Positions 50,244-63,525 of a DNA stretch of 64,000 nucleotides are shown in pieces (positions within the stretch are counted from its first letter, which is position 1; every line of letters begins with the position of its first letter). The translations under genes were made by a program, and so were the position numbers. The notes under the pieces were generated by a model. It saw only the letters and a program-made list of their open reading frames with translations. It ran no database searches and was not told where the DNA came from. Source of the DNA: Diphasiastrum complanatum (taxonomy: Eukaryota > Streptophyta > Lycopodiopsida > Lycopodiales > Lycopodiaceae); NCBI GenBank assembly GCA_029204225.1, contig CM055095.1, positions 19,053,450-19,117,449 of the forward strand. The letters run 5' to 3'.

Positions 50244-51170
50244 CTGATTAATATGCTGTGACTTTGCTCGATTCCAGGTGTTTTCTACCTTTGAGGATTT
50301 GGGAATTTCAGTAGACGTTGTTGCCACCAGTGAAGTTAGCATATCGCTGACTCTTGACCCAATCAAGCTCTGGAGTCGAGAGCTTATTGATCAGGCAAGT
50401 ATACTCTTTCAAGAAGTCAGTGGCTCTCATCACAGTGAAGCCTTGTAAATGGAAATCAGGTGCCTTTTGCATATCTTTTGTCACACAAATCTGTCCTCTC
50501 TGGCATTTCAAGATTTTTTGATAGAGAACTTTGCACTTGCTGTTACAGGAGTTGGACCGGATGGTGGAAGAATTGGAGAAGATAGCAGTTGTGAAATTGC
50601 TGCAGAAAAGGTCAATTATCTCGTTGATTGGCAACGTTCAATGCTCATCACTTATTTTGGAGCAGGTCAGTTTTGTTGCCTACATGTATATAGTTGGCTC
50701 CATAAAAATTGCTCAGTTCCTTTTTTCTAGGTAAAATTTTATACTTGTATTTTTTGGGCTTGTTCAATAAGTGTTAATATTAGATTAAGCTTTTAGGATT
50801 CTTGTCTCTGTGTAATTTGACTCCATATTCTTTTCTCTTAGGTAAAAGTTTATACTCAATGCTCATATAACTGGGGCTCATTTCATACTTTGTGTCACCG
50901 ATTAGGTTTTTAGCGTCTTACAGAATTCAGGGGTGAATGTCCAAATGATATCGCAAGGTGCCTCCAAGGTAAAGGATCTCTTTACTTCAATGTTATTTAT
51001 GTTTGAGTTTAAAGCCCCCGTAAGCATTACTCGGTATTGGTGCAAAGATGATTTGACAAAAAATTTGTTTGGGCATGCAGGTAAACATTTCCTTAGTAGT
51101 GAATGATGATGAGGCTGTGCAATGCGTTCGAGCACTTCATTCAGCTTTTTTTGAACAAAGCAAGCAGTAA
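46007..51170 (+). CDS. AK: Aspartate kinase, monofunctional, plastid-targeted, 13 exons
   Basis: Phosphorylates aspartate, the first step to Lys, Thr, Met and Ile. Exons: 46007-46624, 47312-47394, 48316-48356, 48511-48665, 48816-48965, 49202-49297, 49496-49612, 49744-49863, 49981-50073, 50278-50394, 50549-50665, 50906-50968, 51081-51170 (619 aa). Phases join cleanly without stops. The start is the first in-frame ATG. Residues 1-160 are a long Ser-rich plastid transit region plus linker. The kinase domain starts at KFGGSS (163-168) and includes [49 protein letters not shown] and [13 protein letters not shown]. From about residue 460 come two ACT domains ([27 protein letters not shown]), the usual Lys-binding module. 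No homoserine dehydrogenase follows, so it is the monofunctional Lys-sensitive type. Intron 10 (50395-50548) is GC-AG; the others are GT-AG. Confidence 0.95.
50171..50242 (+). repeat. (CT)20(CA)16 compound microsatellite in aspartate kinase intron 9
   Basis: CT run 50171-50210 directly followed by CA run 50211-50242, 35 bases before the exon 10 acceptor. The CT part adds to the polypyrimidine content near that acceptor. Confidence 0.97.
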
Positions 51171-53150
51171 GTAGGTCAACCAAAGCATCTGTGCTCATAA
51201 CAAGTGGGGGATTTAGCTTAAAGAAGCTGAATGGGCATCCCACCATTTGGGATGCTTAAATTTGATTTGCCTAGGTGCTTTTAGCATGATTGATCCTGAT
51301 TGAATTTGTCCTCTTTCGATATCCTAAGCAAAGAAGACCGATGTCTAAAATATTCTTAAATCTTGGTCCAAGCCAGTATCATAGTTTAAAAGTTTTGATA
51401 CATGTCTGCCAAAGAGCTCGTCCTTCAAGAACAAAGTGGTACCTTCAATTTGAGTAGTAGAATTGCTGACTCAATAGTTGCTGTCCACATCTCGGCAGAA
51501 GTTTGGCTCATTTGTAGTGAGCAAGCTTTTTCGCTACTTCATAGCATTATTTGGTGCCTGGCCGGAAATTTCATTTGGTAGATATAGACTATCATTTTTG
51601 GAGAATAGCATATTTACACAAAGCAGTTCCTGATATAATTATATAGCACATACAGTGGCAATTGTTGTACCCAACAAGTTCTGTTCTTATTCTTTGCATA
51701 AGGAAATCCCCTTGCCAGAAGGGCTCCTTGCCCTGATTAGTGACACTCTCTTTATTTGGATACAGAGCATTCCTATCAATGACTTTCTTTATTTCATCAA
51801 TGATGTGCTGGTCTCTAAGACTTTGCCTCTATCAAGCAAGCAAGCCTACGTCATCTACTTACATACACTAGTAGAAAATTGCACCAATCAATTCAAGAAA
51901 CTGTCATTTTTTAAAGCAACGGATCTTGACACAGTTATGCATGAAGGCTTCATTTGGCTAAAGACAGCTATTGGCATTATGTATGGCAGAATTGTATTCT
52001 CGAGCAGTTAGTTTCGTCCTACTACAATTTACAGCTGATGTTTTGCATTTTCTGTCACATGCAAAAGCATTTCTTCACCAACATCTACACATTTCACAGT
52101 ATGAATAATGGCAGCATCTTGGCTGGGCATAGCCAAATAAAGGCCAAAGTATAAAAAAATCTGTAAGAGCACAAGCCAAATGTTTATTTTTCTGAAAACA
52201 CATTGTGAGAATACAGAAAGATCATGTGTTAGGTAAGAAAAATATAGATGATTAAGTGAATGTGTAAGAGTGCGCACCTGTGTGTGTGTGACAACCCACC
52301 ACCCAACAAATGCAGATTCACACCAGGTGATGTGCCAATACACATGCTGTGGTAATGCTTTCTGCACATGTGTGGTTATAATTATACAAGTTACACATGA
52401 GAAATCAAGTGGCATTAGCATACTACCTTTATTGTGTGAATTGTTCTTTCAAACAAATTGTGCAGTCTCAAATGGCAAGTTAAGTCTCTTAGATTTATTG
52501 ACAACGATTCTTAAAACACATTGTTGCACTTTCATACCTACCTTGAAAATATTGTAGGACTTGATTCGCTTGTGTCAACAATCTTGATGCATTCTTGGAT
52601 TTATTGAATAGTTCTTAATGTTTTCCAAGCCTCTTGGGCCAAGGAGAATAGTCCTATTTCCTTGAGTAGCTCAAATATATGAGTTGCAATGACATGACTA
52701 AGATTTGGCATGTTAAGGAGCTTACTTTCTACACCTGGTTACTACGTCATTAGTCAATGCCGTCAACGCGTATGAATTGGTGATTGAACCATTTTTAAGT
52801 ACATCCCATCTTTCCAATTTGGCACGTCTTACAAAATTGGAATCAAAAGCAAAAGAAGTATGAATCACATCTAAAGAATGAGCATGAAAAATCCATGGAT
52901 ATACGTTATCACCTAATTGAACATGCATAACAGAATTTTGCACAAAAGATCTATGAAAGTCAATGCAACAAATTCAGTCCTTGCAACTTCTAGAAATAAG
53001 AATGCTTCCATTGGGTTAGTTGGTGTTACTATTATATTTTTCAACCTATTTTTTTACCTCGTTATATGGTAATCAAGGGAGTCAATATATCATTGGCAGA
53101 CAAATGTATATTTCATCATCAATGTGAAAAAAGTAAAAAACATCGCTTAG
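51171..53150. other. 3' flank of aspartate kinase and unassigned DNA
   Basis: The first few hundred bases should hold the 3' UTR; no clear polyadenylation site could be fixed. A 118-residue frame at 51655-52011 has no recognisable domain. Around 52570-52740 the minus strand has a weak gag-like phrase (LLKEIGLFSLAQEAWKTL), probably a Copia trace. Confidence 0.35.
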
Positions 53151-53246
53151 TTTTTTTTGGGGACATCGTCCATGTGTAGCAAGGGGTTTGAACTTGGGTG
53201 CTCAATCCAACACCAAGAACCCTCTACCACCACACCACACAAGGGG
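53151..53246 (-). mobile_element. tRNA-like SINE
   Basis: On the minus strand there is an A-box-like GTGGTGGTAGAGGG (about 53221-53233), then 35 bases later a B-box-like AAGTTCAAACCCC (about 53183-53195). After about 30 more bases it ends in eight A residues (53151-53158). This is the layout of a short Pol III SINE. No target-site duplication was seen. Confidence 0.45.
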
Positions 53247-53595
53247 GTTATCCATTTTTTAAAACACTATCTCTAAATAGTTCCTTGATATTGACAATGT
53301 CCAAGAATCCTATTGATTGAACACAGTTGAAGAAATAACTTATATCAAATTTTGATCTCATCAAGCAAAGTTTCCATGAGGAAGATAAATAATGGATTGT
53401 ATTTTATGTTGGTTTTAATATTTGTAAGGTCTTGCAATATGTTTATTATCATACAAAAGATTTGGTAGAAGATAACATTATCATACAATGGAGTTTAAAT
53501 TTTTAGGTGTGGTGAGGTTTCTAATTGACAAGTCTCTGAAAAATGTGCAAAAAGTTAAAGTAATAGTTTTGTGAAAGAAAAGAGCCAAAATTTGA

Positions 53596-53638
<43 letters not shown>

Positions 53639-54062
53639 ACTTGGGTTTGGTTCGCTTTGTTTATAATTCATAGCCAAACAATAAAATTTTACAAGTGCAA
53701 TATCATTTTTTCTCTTGCCATCACATTTTATATAAGGTCTGCAGACCTTGCTTGGTTATTTTGTCGTAGTTTTAGTATATTCGCCTTTATCACATCTTGA
53801 CATGACAAAATTCGCAAAAAGGAGAGGTACACCTTGAGGTTGCACATTAATTCATCATAAAAAAGTGTTGGGAGGTTCATGTGTGTGTCTTTTGAATGGT
53901 TTTCTCCATATCAAGATTTCTACATTCATCTTTAACTTTTTTTGTTTCTTCTCTGAAAGTCCTTAAATATTCCGCATCTATAATGAAGCGAAGGGATTCA
54001 TCCTTTCAATTGTTTTTATGCAAAGTCAATAATTGTGTGTTATTGTAAAAAAATGGAACCCA
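53247..54062. other. AT-rich unassigned DNA with an (AT)n run
   Basis: Contains a pure AT run at about 53600-53637 and no recognisable gene. It leads into a Copia gag relic. Confidence 0.5.
53600..53637 (+). repeat. (AT)n microsatellite
   Basis: An uninterrupted AT dinucleotide run of about 37 bases. Confidence 0.97.
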
Positions 54063-55490
54063 ATTCAAATATTTATTTGATAGAGAAATTTGATGGAAAT
54101 AATTTCCACATGTGGAAATCTAAAATGAGAATGATTTTTTTTGGCAAAGAACTTATAGGAAGTGGTCGATGGTTTTGACTTGAAACCATAAGTGGATGTT
54201 ACTGCCATAAATGAAAACAAAGAGATGCTAAGGCATTGGCCTCCATTGCATAAGATTTGAAAGACACTCAAATCTTCCATATCTATCTTGCCAAGAGTGC
54301 AATCGTTATGGAAGCATGGGATATACTAAATAATTGGTATGAAAATAAAGATGTCCCTCCAAGATTATTTATAGCGAAAAAATTATTTTCTTTTAAGATG
54401 TCTAATTTAGCTAGCATTTGACTCAAAGAAGCAGATTCGACAAAAACTAAAACAACTGATTGTCCCTCTTAATGAATAGCAAATCATGGACTTGAACAAA
54501 TGACTTCCTTTGGTTCTTCAATAGAAGACTCATATATTGTCATGGATTTGTTATCTAGCCTATTTGACAACTATGAACATTGGACAATAATTGTAACAAC
54601 ATAATCAGGCCTGACATTGCCAAAATGTCAATTCAATGCTATTTGAAGAAGAACAAAAAAAAATGGATCTTTTGTCTTAGAAAAGCCTTTTAGCCCTAAT
54701 ATGAAAAAAAGGAAAATGGATTGATACTTTTGTTCTCATTTGTGAAGTATTCTTTCCTCATGATCATGCTTCGATCATGAGCTTTCCTCTCTCTTGTTGA
54801 TCTTCTCCCTGCCTCTTGCGAGCTTGATCTTGGTAGATCCATCCTCGCATCTTTCATGATCATCTCGTACCACTTTGGCATTCGCCATGTGGCACTCTTC
54901 TTGGCAAATAAGTATCCCAAGGAGTATCTTGATACAACCTTTTACTTCCCACAGTTTCCTCCTACAACGTGGCGAAATTCAAGGAGCAAGATACACATTG
55001 TTAATGGCTTACAACAACAGCAACAAAGACTGTGATAGCTGGTACCTGGACAACAACGCTACCCAACACATGACCTCTTGCAAGGAATGGTTTACCGAGT
55101 ATGCAGCTTACAGCAGAGATCAATTCATCTACCTCGGAGATTCTAGCACCATACGCGTGGAAGACAAAAACAGCAGTGAAGATCACCTTCAACAACGATC
55201 TATCTATTTGTGTTCCCAATGTCCTTCATGTTCCTCATCTATCAAAGAACTTGTTATCAGTCTCTAAGATAACTCATGAGGGCTACACTGTTACTTTCTC
55301 ATCTGAGCAGTGTACAATATCCGAAGAAGATACTACTCTGACTACATGCACTAGAGTCGAAAATCTTTACATACTCTCTAATTCAGTTGCATTAGCTAGT
55401 ATATCTAATGAAAATGTAAACGACAGTGATGTTCTGTGGCATACATTAGAGAAACTTAGAGCCCGACGAGGGCCTTTGAAAAAGATATTT
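54063..55490 (+). pseudogene. Copia gag, protease and pre-integrase relic
   Basis: From 54070 the frames read IEKFDGNNFHMWKSKMRM, the Copia gag start, then AWDILNNWYENKDVPPR and further decayed gag to about 54600. At 55038 the protease region reads WYLDNNATQHMTSCKEWF; the catalytic D-S/T-G is D-N-N, so it is inactive. A frameshift near 55150 leads to NVLHVPHLSKNLLSVSKITH, the pre-integrase region. Homology ends near 55470 at LWHTLEKLRA. Integrase, RT and LTRs are absent. It points toward a minus-strand Copia LTR at 55680. Confidence 0.8.
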
Positions 55491-55679
55491 TTTTATTTTT
55501 TTCTTATTTTCGTTGCCATGTGGACCAATTGAAACCTTAGCTTCGGGGTTCTACGTAATGTAGAATTTTCCAAATATAAATAAAATAAAAACTTTTTAAA
55601 TATATTGTTGTTTCATCGGGCAGCATGTGGAAATGCTATTGGGTTTAGATCTGATCCTATTCTCTATAAATAGGTCTTC

Positions 55680-56117
55680 CTCCAATAAAGTTTGAACAAG
55701 CATACATCAACTATTCTACTCAAATGTAGAAAAGAACCAAAGATGAGATGATAGTATTGCCTTCAAATCTTCCAAAAGTGGAATACATCTTAGTTTCTAC
55801 TATTTCATAATAGAGCCTACTATTTAGAGCTCAAAGTGATAACTATATCTCCTCTCTCTAGATTGCTTTGGCCTAGCTTATCCAAAACTTGACCTAAACT
55901 AGTCATATTGGACAAAACTGCCAAGTAAAGCTAAAAATGAACTTTTGTGTGTACAAGTGACTAAATGAACTCGGAACCAACTTAAAAATGGTCATGTACA
56001 TTGGTTTTACATGTGTGAAATAACCATGTGCACTTTATTTGCTAGTTTGGCCTCATTTAGGCCCAAATTGCCAAACTAACTAGAAAGCTAGAAAACTTGT
56101 TGACCACAATTTTGACA
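55680..56117 (-). mobile_element. Copia 3' LTR (same family as 40288)
   Basis: On the minus strand, GAAGAGGGAG is followed by TGTCAAAATTGTGG, then about 430 bases align with the + strand LTR at 40288. It is truncated near 55680, where the homology stops. Confidence 0.75.
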
Positions 56118-56640
56118 CTCCCTCTTCAACTAGTTTTAACATAGATTTAGAACATAATCCAAGATGTAATATATGCTTTATGAACAGTTCCTCTGTCAAT
56201 GATTTGGCAAAGATATCAACCACATATTCCTTTGAAGGAATATGTTGAAGCTCCATCTCCTTTGCCAACACTTGCACCACATCTCGCTGCAAATCTCGTA
56301 CAAGTTGATATAAAGTCATTAAATTTCTTATGCAGACACCCATAAGCTTCCAAGGAAAAAGGAATAAAGTCTTCTCCAAGAGTGCGATGACAATAATCCT
56401 GCTCTTTATCTTGAGTTGCATGAGAAGCAGCAACATCTTGGGTAGTTGAAGCACGACGAAGGAGGTCCAATTGTGAAGGATCACCAATAACAACATCCCC
56501 AAGGGTGCGAATCCCCTTGCATGAAAGAACAAGGTCAACCCGACGATAAGACGACTATGAATCAGACATAGACAATATGTGAGCTTGCTCCTAGAAACCA
56601 TGCAAGCCACATAAAGGTGACCATGAGAACATTTCATCAA
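56118..56640 (-). pseudogene. Copia RNase H C-terminal relic
   Basis: Minus strand: LAKEMELQHIPSKEYVVDIF followed by AKSLTEELFIKHILHLGL matches the end of Copia pol (IELQHIPSKEQVADIFTK). The polypurine tract and LTR follow directly. The N-part of the 186-residue frame has no clear homology and may be frameshifted; the catalytic residues are not visible. Confidence 0.75.
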
Positions 56641-57894
56641 TCCACCAACATTGGATGAGGAAGACCCAATCTAACTCAAAGAGCGGTGACAAACAACTTT
56701 GAAGAAAGACATAGAAGTGGAATAACATGGCGCGCAACAAGACAAGCACCAGCACCTGGGCTTGCACAAGAAAGAAAGCGAGTCCAAGGCTCATCGAAAG
56801 GTGAATCACTGAAAAGCTAGGTGAAAGCATGTGAGTGGAACCGCTCCATAAGATATTTTTGAAAATGAGCCCACTGGTGGCTGAGCAAAGTCTCAAAGGG
56901 AGACAAAAAAGTTCACACAAGTTTGCAATTATCCATAATAGAGTTAGCATACTTCTCTTGAAGATGAAAGTAGTTTTGGAAGTCCTACTCACTTCCCTAA
57001 GATATAGTGCAAGTAACCAAGAGTAGTGCTCGGAATTCTGATAAATAAAAAATCCAAAGATGAATGAAAATTTGGCATTTGTAGTGCAAAATCTCCAGAC
57101 ATGTGTTCCACTGACACGACATGTGTCGACAAATGGTATGGTCACGTGTCTTGTTTCAACACAACCACCAATGTTGCACATGTGTTTACACGTACAACGA
57201 GCTAGCTAATTTTATATTTGTGCACGTCACATTAGATAATACATTTATATAGTTAGCGTTGACTAACACATGGTGAAAACTCATTCATCCACATGTCATC
57301 TTCTTACCTAGCCACACTTTCCACACGTGTGCTCACATGTTGACCGACATGTCAATTTTTTATTCATACACTTGCATGCTTTCTATATGACCGTACTCAG
57401 TTGATGGCTTACATGTTTCTGGACTCACGTATCAATGATGGATTCGTGAAACATGTCAAGATAACAGTGGTTTTAGGGTTGTCATATTTGCCGTTGATTT
57501 CTAACATGTGTATGTATGGTTGCAATCTGCCGTTTATTCGGTATATATATATACTTCCTCATATTCTTTTATTGATTTTTGTTAATTTGTTAAAGTGGCC
57601 CATGTTTTGTTTAATCTGATCTGCATATCGCTACCACGCGACCGAAACATAAATCTTCAAAACCTTGTCAAGACCATTCTGCAAAAAAAATTCAAAACGA
57701 ATATATTTAACCATTCTGGCAAAATTTACAACATTGGAACTTTATTTATATATAGCATCTTAGGATGGACTATAGAGCTCGTTCAAAATCAGAGTTTGGA
57801 CTATAGAGGTCATCAAGGTACTGCCTCTAAAAGCTGAAACTGATACTTTTTAACTCTCTCAAGGCAAGGCCTTGTTATGAGTGAGTATGATCTG
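56641..57894. other. Unassigned DNA rich in ACATGTG and CACGTG words
   Basis: A 196-residue minus-strand frame at 56591-57181 is hydrophobic, overlaps repeat DNA and has no recognised domain; I do not call it a gene. From 57090 to 57400 the words ACATGTGT, CACGTG and ACACGTGT recur about a dozen times. Confidence 0.4.
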
Positions 57895-58013
57895 CTGTGG
57901 GGCACAGGCCAGGGCCAAAAAAATTTGCCCTGGCAGCCCACATCCAGCACGCCGGCGTGCTATGGAGGTGGGCTGCCAGGGCAAATTTTTTTTGCCCTGG
58001 CCAGCGCCCCACA
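57895..58013. mobile_element. Foldback MITE-like element, copy 1
   Basis: About 119 bases that are nearly one perfect inverted repeat around GCACGCCGGCGTGC. Each arm also contains its own inner palindrome of the form GCCAGGGCAAA...TTTGCCCTGGC. The transcript would fold into a long hairpin. It shares sequence with copies at 58425, 60317 and partial copies at 60116 and 60435. Confidence 0.8.
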
Positions 58014-58017
58014 TGCA

Positions 58018-58175
58018 GGTGCTACTTTCTAGATTTTAGTAAACTATGACGTCTAAACAAAGATTCTTTGAAAATGTCTGAGATAACTTAATATTGAAAC
58101 TGAAAGGTTGCTTCCAACGTTAGATCTTTGTTGCCGGAGCGTGTGGTATGTATTGTTCTTATTTTCTTTCTTACC
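58018..58175 (+). repeat. 158-bp dispersed repeat U, copy 1
   Basis: Directly follows foldback copy 1. Found again in reverse complement at 60157-60313 (full length) and 60011-60113 (partial). Marker words are GTGCTACTTTCTAGA, GGTTGCTTCCAAC and GTGTGGTATGTATTGTT. In both complete copies it adjoins a foldback element on the GTGCTACTTTC side. Confidence 0.85.
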
Positions 58176-58424
58176 GTAAGACAACTTGAAAATCGTCATT
58201 AGCTTTTTGACTACTAAAAAGATGTAGCTACTTTGTGAGCAATGATTCTCCCAAATTTATTGGTTCACAAATAAAAAGCTTTTAAGTTAATTTATCTGCA
58301 GTACTAGATTCAGATCAGGTTTTGGTAAAATTTCAAACTACAGAAATTTCAATAGCTTGTGTTGTTGTTTGTGGACATGGTGTATAACAGCCATTGAGAT
58401 GGATGAAATGTATCCTTCTGGGAC

Positions 58425-58546
58425 CTGTGGGGCGCTGGCCAGGACAAAAAAATTTTGCCCTAGCAGCCCACCTCCATAGCACGCCGGCATGCTATGGAGG
58501 TGGGCTGCCAGGGCAAATTTTTTTTGCCCTGGCCAGCGCTCCACAG
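58425..58546. mobile_element. Foldback MITE-like element, copy 2
   Basis: A 122-base inverted repeat from CTGTGGGGCGCTGGCC to GGCCAGCGCTCCACAG, the best-preserved copy. The two arms pair almost throughout, centred on CATAGCACGCCGGCATGCTA. Confidence 0.85.
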
Positions 58547-58563
58547 GATCTCTCTCACTCACG

Positions 58564-60010
<1,447 letters not shown>

Positions 60011-60145
60011 GGTAAAAAAGAAAATAAGAACAATACATACCACACGCTTTGGCAATAAAGATCCGACATTGGAAGCAACCTTCCAGTTTCAATATTAAGT
60101 TATCTCAGACATTTTCATTTTTTTGCCCTGGCCAACGCTCCACAG
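60011..60145 (-). repeat. Repeat U, partial copy, with half a foldback element
   Basis: Reverse complement of repeat U up to about 60113 (GGTAAAAAAGAAAATAAGAA to CTCAGACATTTTCA), then the right arm only of the foldback family (60116-60144, TTTTTTGCCCTGGCCAACGC). Confidence 0.8.
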
Positions 60146-60156
60146 GCATATCCACA

Positions 60157-60313
60157 GGTAAGAAAGAAAATAAAAACAATACATACCACATGCTCTGGCA
60201 ACAAAGATCTGACGTTGGAAGCAACCTTCCAGTTTCAATATTAAGTTTCTCAGACATTTTCAGAGAATCTTTGTTTAGGCTTCATAGTTTACTAGAATCT
60301 AGAAAGTAGCACC
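60157..60313 (-). repeat. Repeat U, full copy, reverse orientation
   Basis: Reverse complement of 58018-58175 over its whole length with a few substitutions and a 10-12 base difference near 60240. Followed directly by foldback copy 3. Confidence 0.85.
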
Positions 60314-60316
60314 AGC

Positions 60317-60483
60317 CTGTGGGGCGCTAGCCACCAGGGCAAAATTTTTTGCCTTGGGAGCCCGCCAGCGTGCTATGGAGGTGGGCTTCCAGGGTAAATT
60401 TTTTTTGCCCTGGCCAGTGCCCTAGAGGCAGATTCTGTGGAGAGCTGACCAAGGCAAAAAAATTTTGCAATGACAGCCCACAG
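60317..60483. mobile_element. Foldback copy 3 plus a left-arm half copy
   Basis: Copy 3 (60317-60427) runs from CTGTGGGGCGCTAGCC to GGCCAGTGCCCTAGAGG with a shorter centre. A half copy (60435-60483, CTGTGGAGAGCTGACC to GACAGCCCACAG) lies seven bases on. Confidence 0.75.
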
Positions 60484-60632
60484 ATCATAGCAAAAATATA
60501 AAGCTTAACGTTAGAAAGGATGACAGATTGCATACCATTAAATGGTTGGATCTTGCTCTATTGTTGGCTGAATCTTCCTTTCTCTCTTGCTCAGAAGCCC
60601 TTGCTCTCTCTGCCTTGCTTTGGTTTACCTGC

Positions 60633-62210
<1,578 letters not shown>

Positions 62211-62269
62211 ACATAACACACCACGTGCCTTCTTTTTTTAGTAGCTTGTCGAAACCAAAACTCGCAAAA

Positions 62270-63525
62270 CTCGCAGGTGACTTACTCGCAAAATGCCAAG
62301 GCCCTTCTCGGGCATGTGGTATCAAAACATGGCATAGCTGCAGATTATTCCAAAATCAAAGTCATTATGGAATTACCACCGCCAAGAACAATTCGTGGAG
62401 CTTATGTGTTTATGGGTCATGCGAATTATTATCAAATTATTATTATTTTATTTGTGGATTTAGCAAGACCTATATACAAACTAACTATTGTTCCTATTTG
62501 GACAGTAGAGGCGTTAGTTCACACTGATGCCCCGAAATATGCTATTGGATCAGTGTTGACACAACCAAGTGAATACAAGAAAGACTATGCCATATGATTT
62601 GCAAGCCGACAACTTATGGGTTTAGAGAAAAACTATTCGAAAATAGAGAGCGAAGCATTAGCAATTATTTTCTCTATAAATTTTTTTTGACATTATCTTA
62701 TGGAAACACACTTTGCATTTTATACGGATCACCAGCCATTACTTTACTTGGTAAATAAGACATGCAATACAGGCCATATTGCAAGATGGTTACTATTATT
62801 GATCAAATTTGACTTTCGAGTCGTGGTTCAAAAGGGAAAACAACATTATCTCACCGACCATATTTCAAGAATTGAATCCGCACTAGTTACTACTGAAGTG
62901 GATAATGAATTACCAGATGATGCGTTATTCTATGTAGAAACAATACTTGAGTGGGCAACGAATATTGTTGAGTATCTGATGCTGGGTCAACCTAACGACT
63001 CCTTGACAAAAGTACAAAAGATACAATTGATTCATAAGGCTCAACCTTATAAATTGATTGCAGGACAATTGTATCGTCATAGAATGGATGATATTCTTCG
63101 AAGATGTGTTTTACCACATGAAGTACCTGGTTAATCATGTTTTCACATGATGGAATGGGCGGAGGACATTTCTCTACATATATCACTGTTCGCAAACTTT
63201 TGCAATCAAGGTGTTGGTGGCCTACACTTCATAAAGACACTGAAACTTATATTCAGTCATGTGATGTTTTCCAACGAGCACGACGTCCTACGCAGTAGAA
63301 TCATGACCCCTTACATCCGGTTTTATTGCAAGCACCATTTGAGAAATGGGGATTAGATTATGTCGGTCTTATTCATCCTGCAACACAAGGATCTCAAGCC
63401 ATATATCATCATCGCAACTGACTATATGACCAAGTGGGTTGAAGCCAAAGCAGTTAAAGTTGCTGATGTAAAATCTACGGCTAAGTTTCTCTATGAAAAT
63501 ATCATTATCAGAGAGGCAGTTAGCA
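62270..63525 (+). pseudogene. Gypsy RT end, RNase H and integrase relic
   Basis: RT end: LLGHVVSKHGIAADYSKIK, ELPPPRTIRGAYVFMGHANY and LARPIYKLT. RNase H: HTDAPKYAIGSVLTQPSEY, FASRQLMGLEKNYSKIESEA, FAFYTDHQPLLYLVNK, VVVQKGKQHYLTDHISRI. Integrase: RHRMDDILRRCVLPHEVP, the zinc region HFSTYITVRK and WWPTLHKDTETYIQSCDVF (a Cys lost), FEKWGLDYVGLIHPATQGSQ, then ATDYMTKWVEAKAVKVAD after a frameshift near 63410. Stops at 62597 and 63134 and several frameshifts make it inactive. Homology ends at about 63510, well short of the integrase C-terminus. Confidence 0.9.

Noticed and set aside
51655-52011. 118-residue frame downstream of aspartate kinase
   Set aside because: No domain, no splice signals and no homology that I can name; treated as intergenic.
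56591-57181. 196-residue hydrophobic minus-strand frame
   Set aside because: It overlaps Copia relic DNA and palindrome-rich repeat, has no recognised domain and uneven composition; length alone is not enough.
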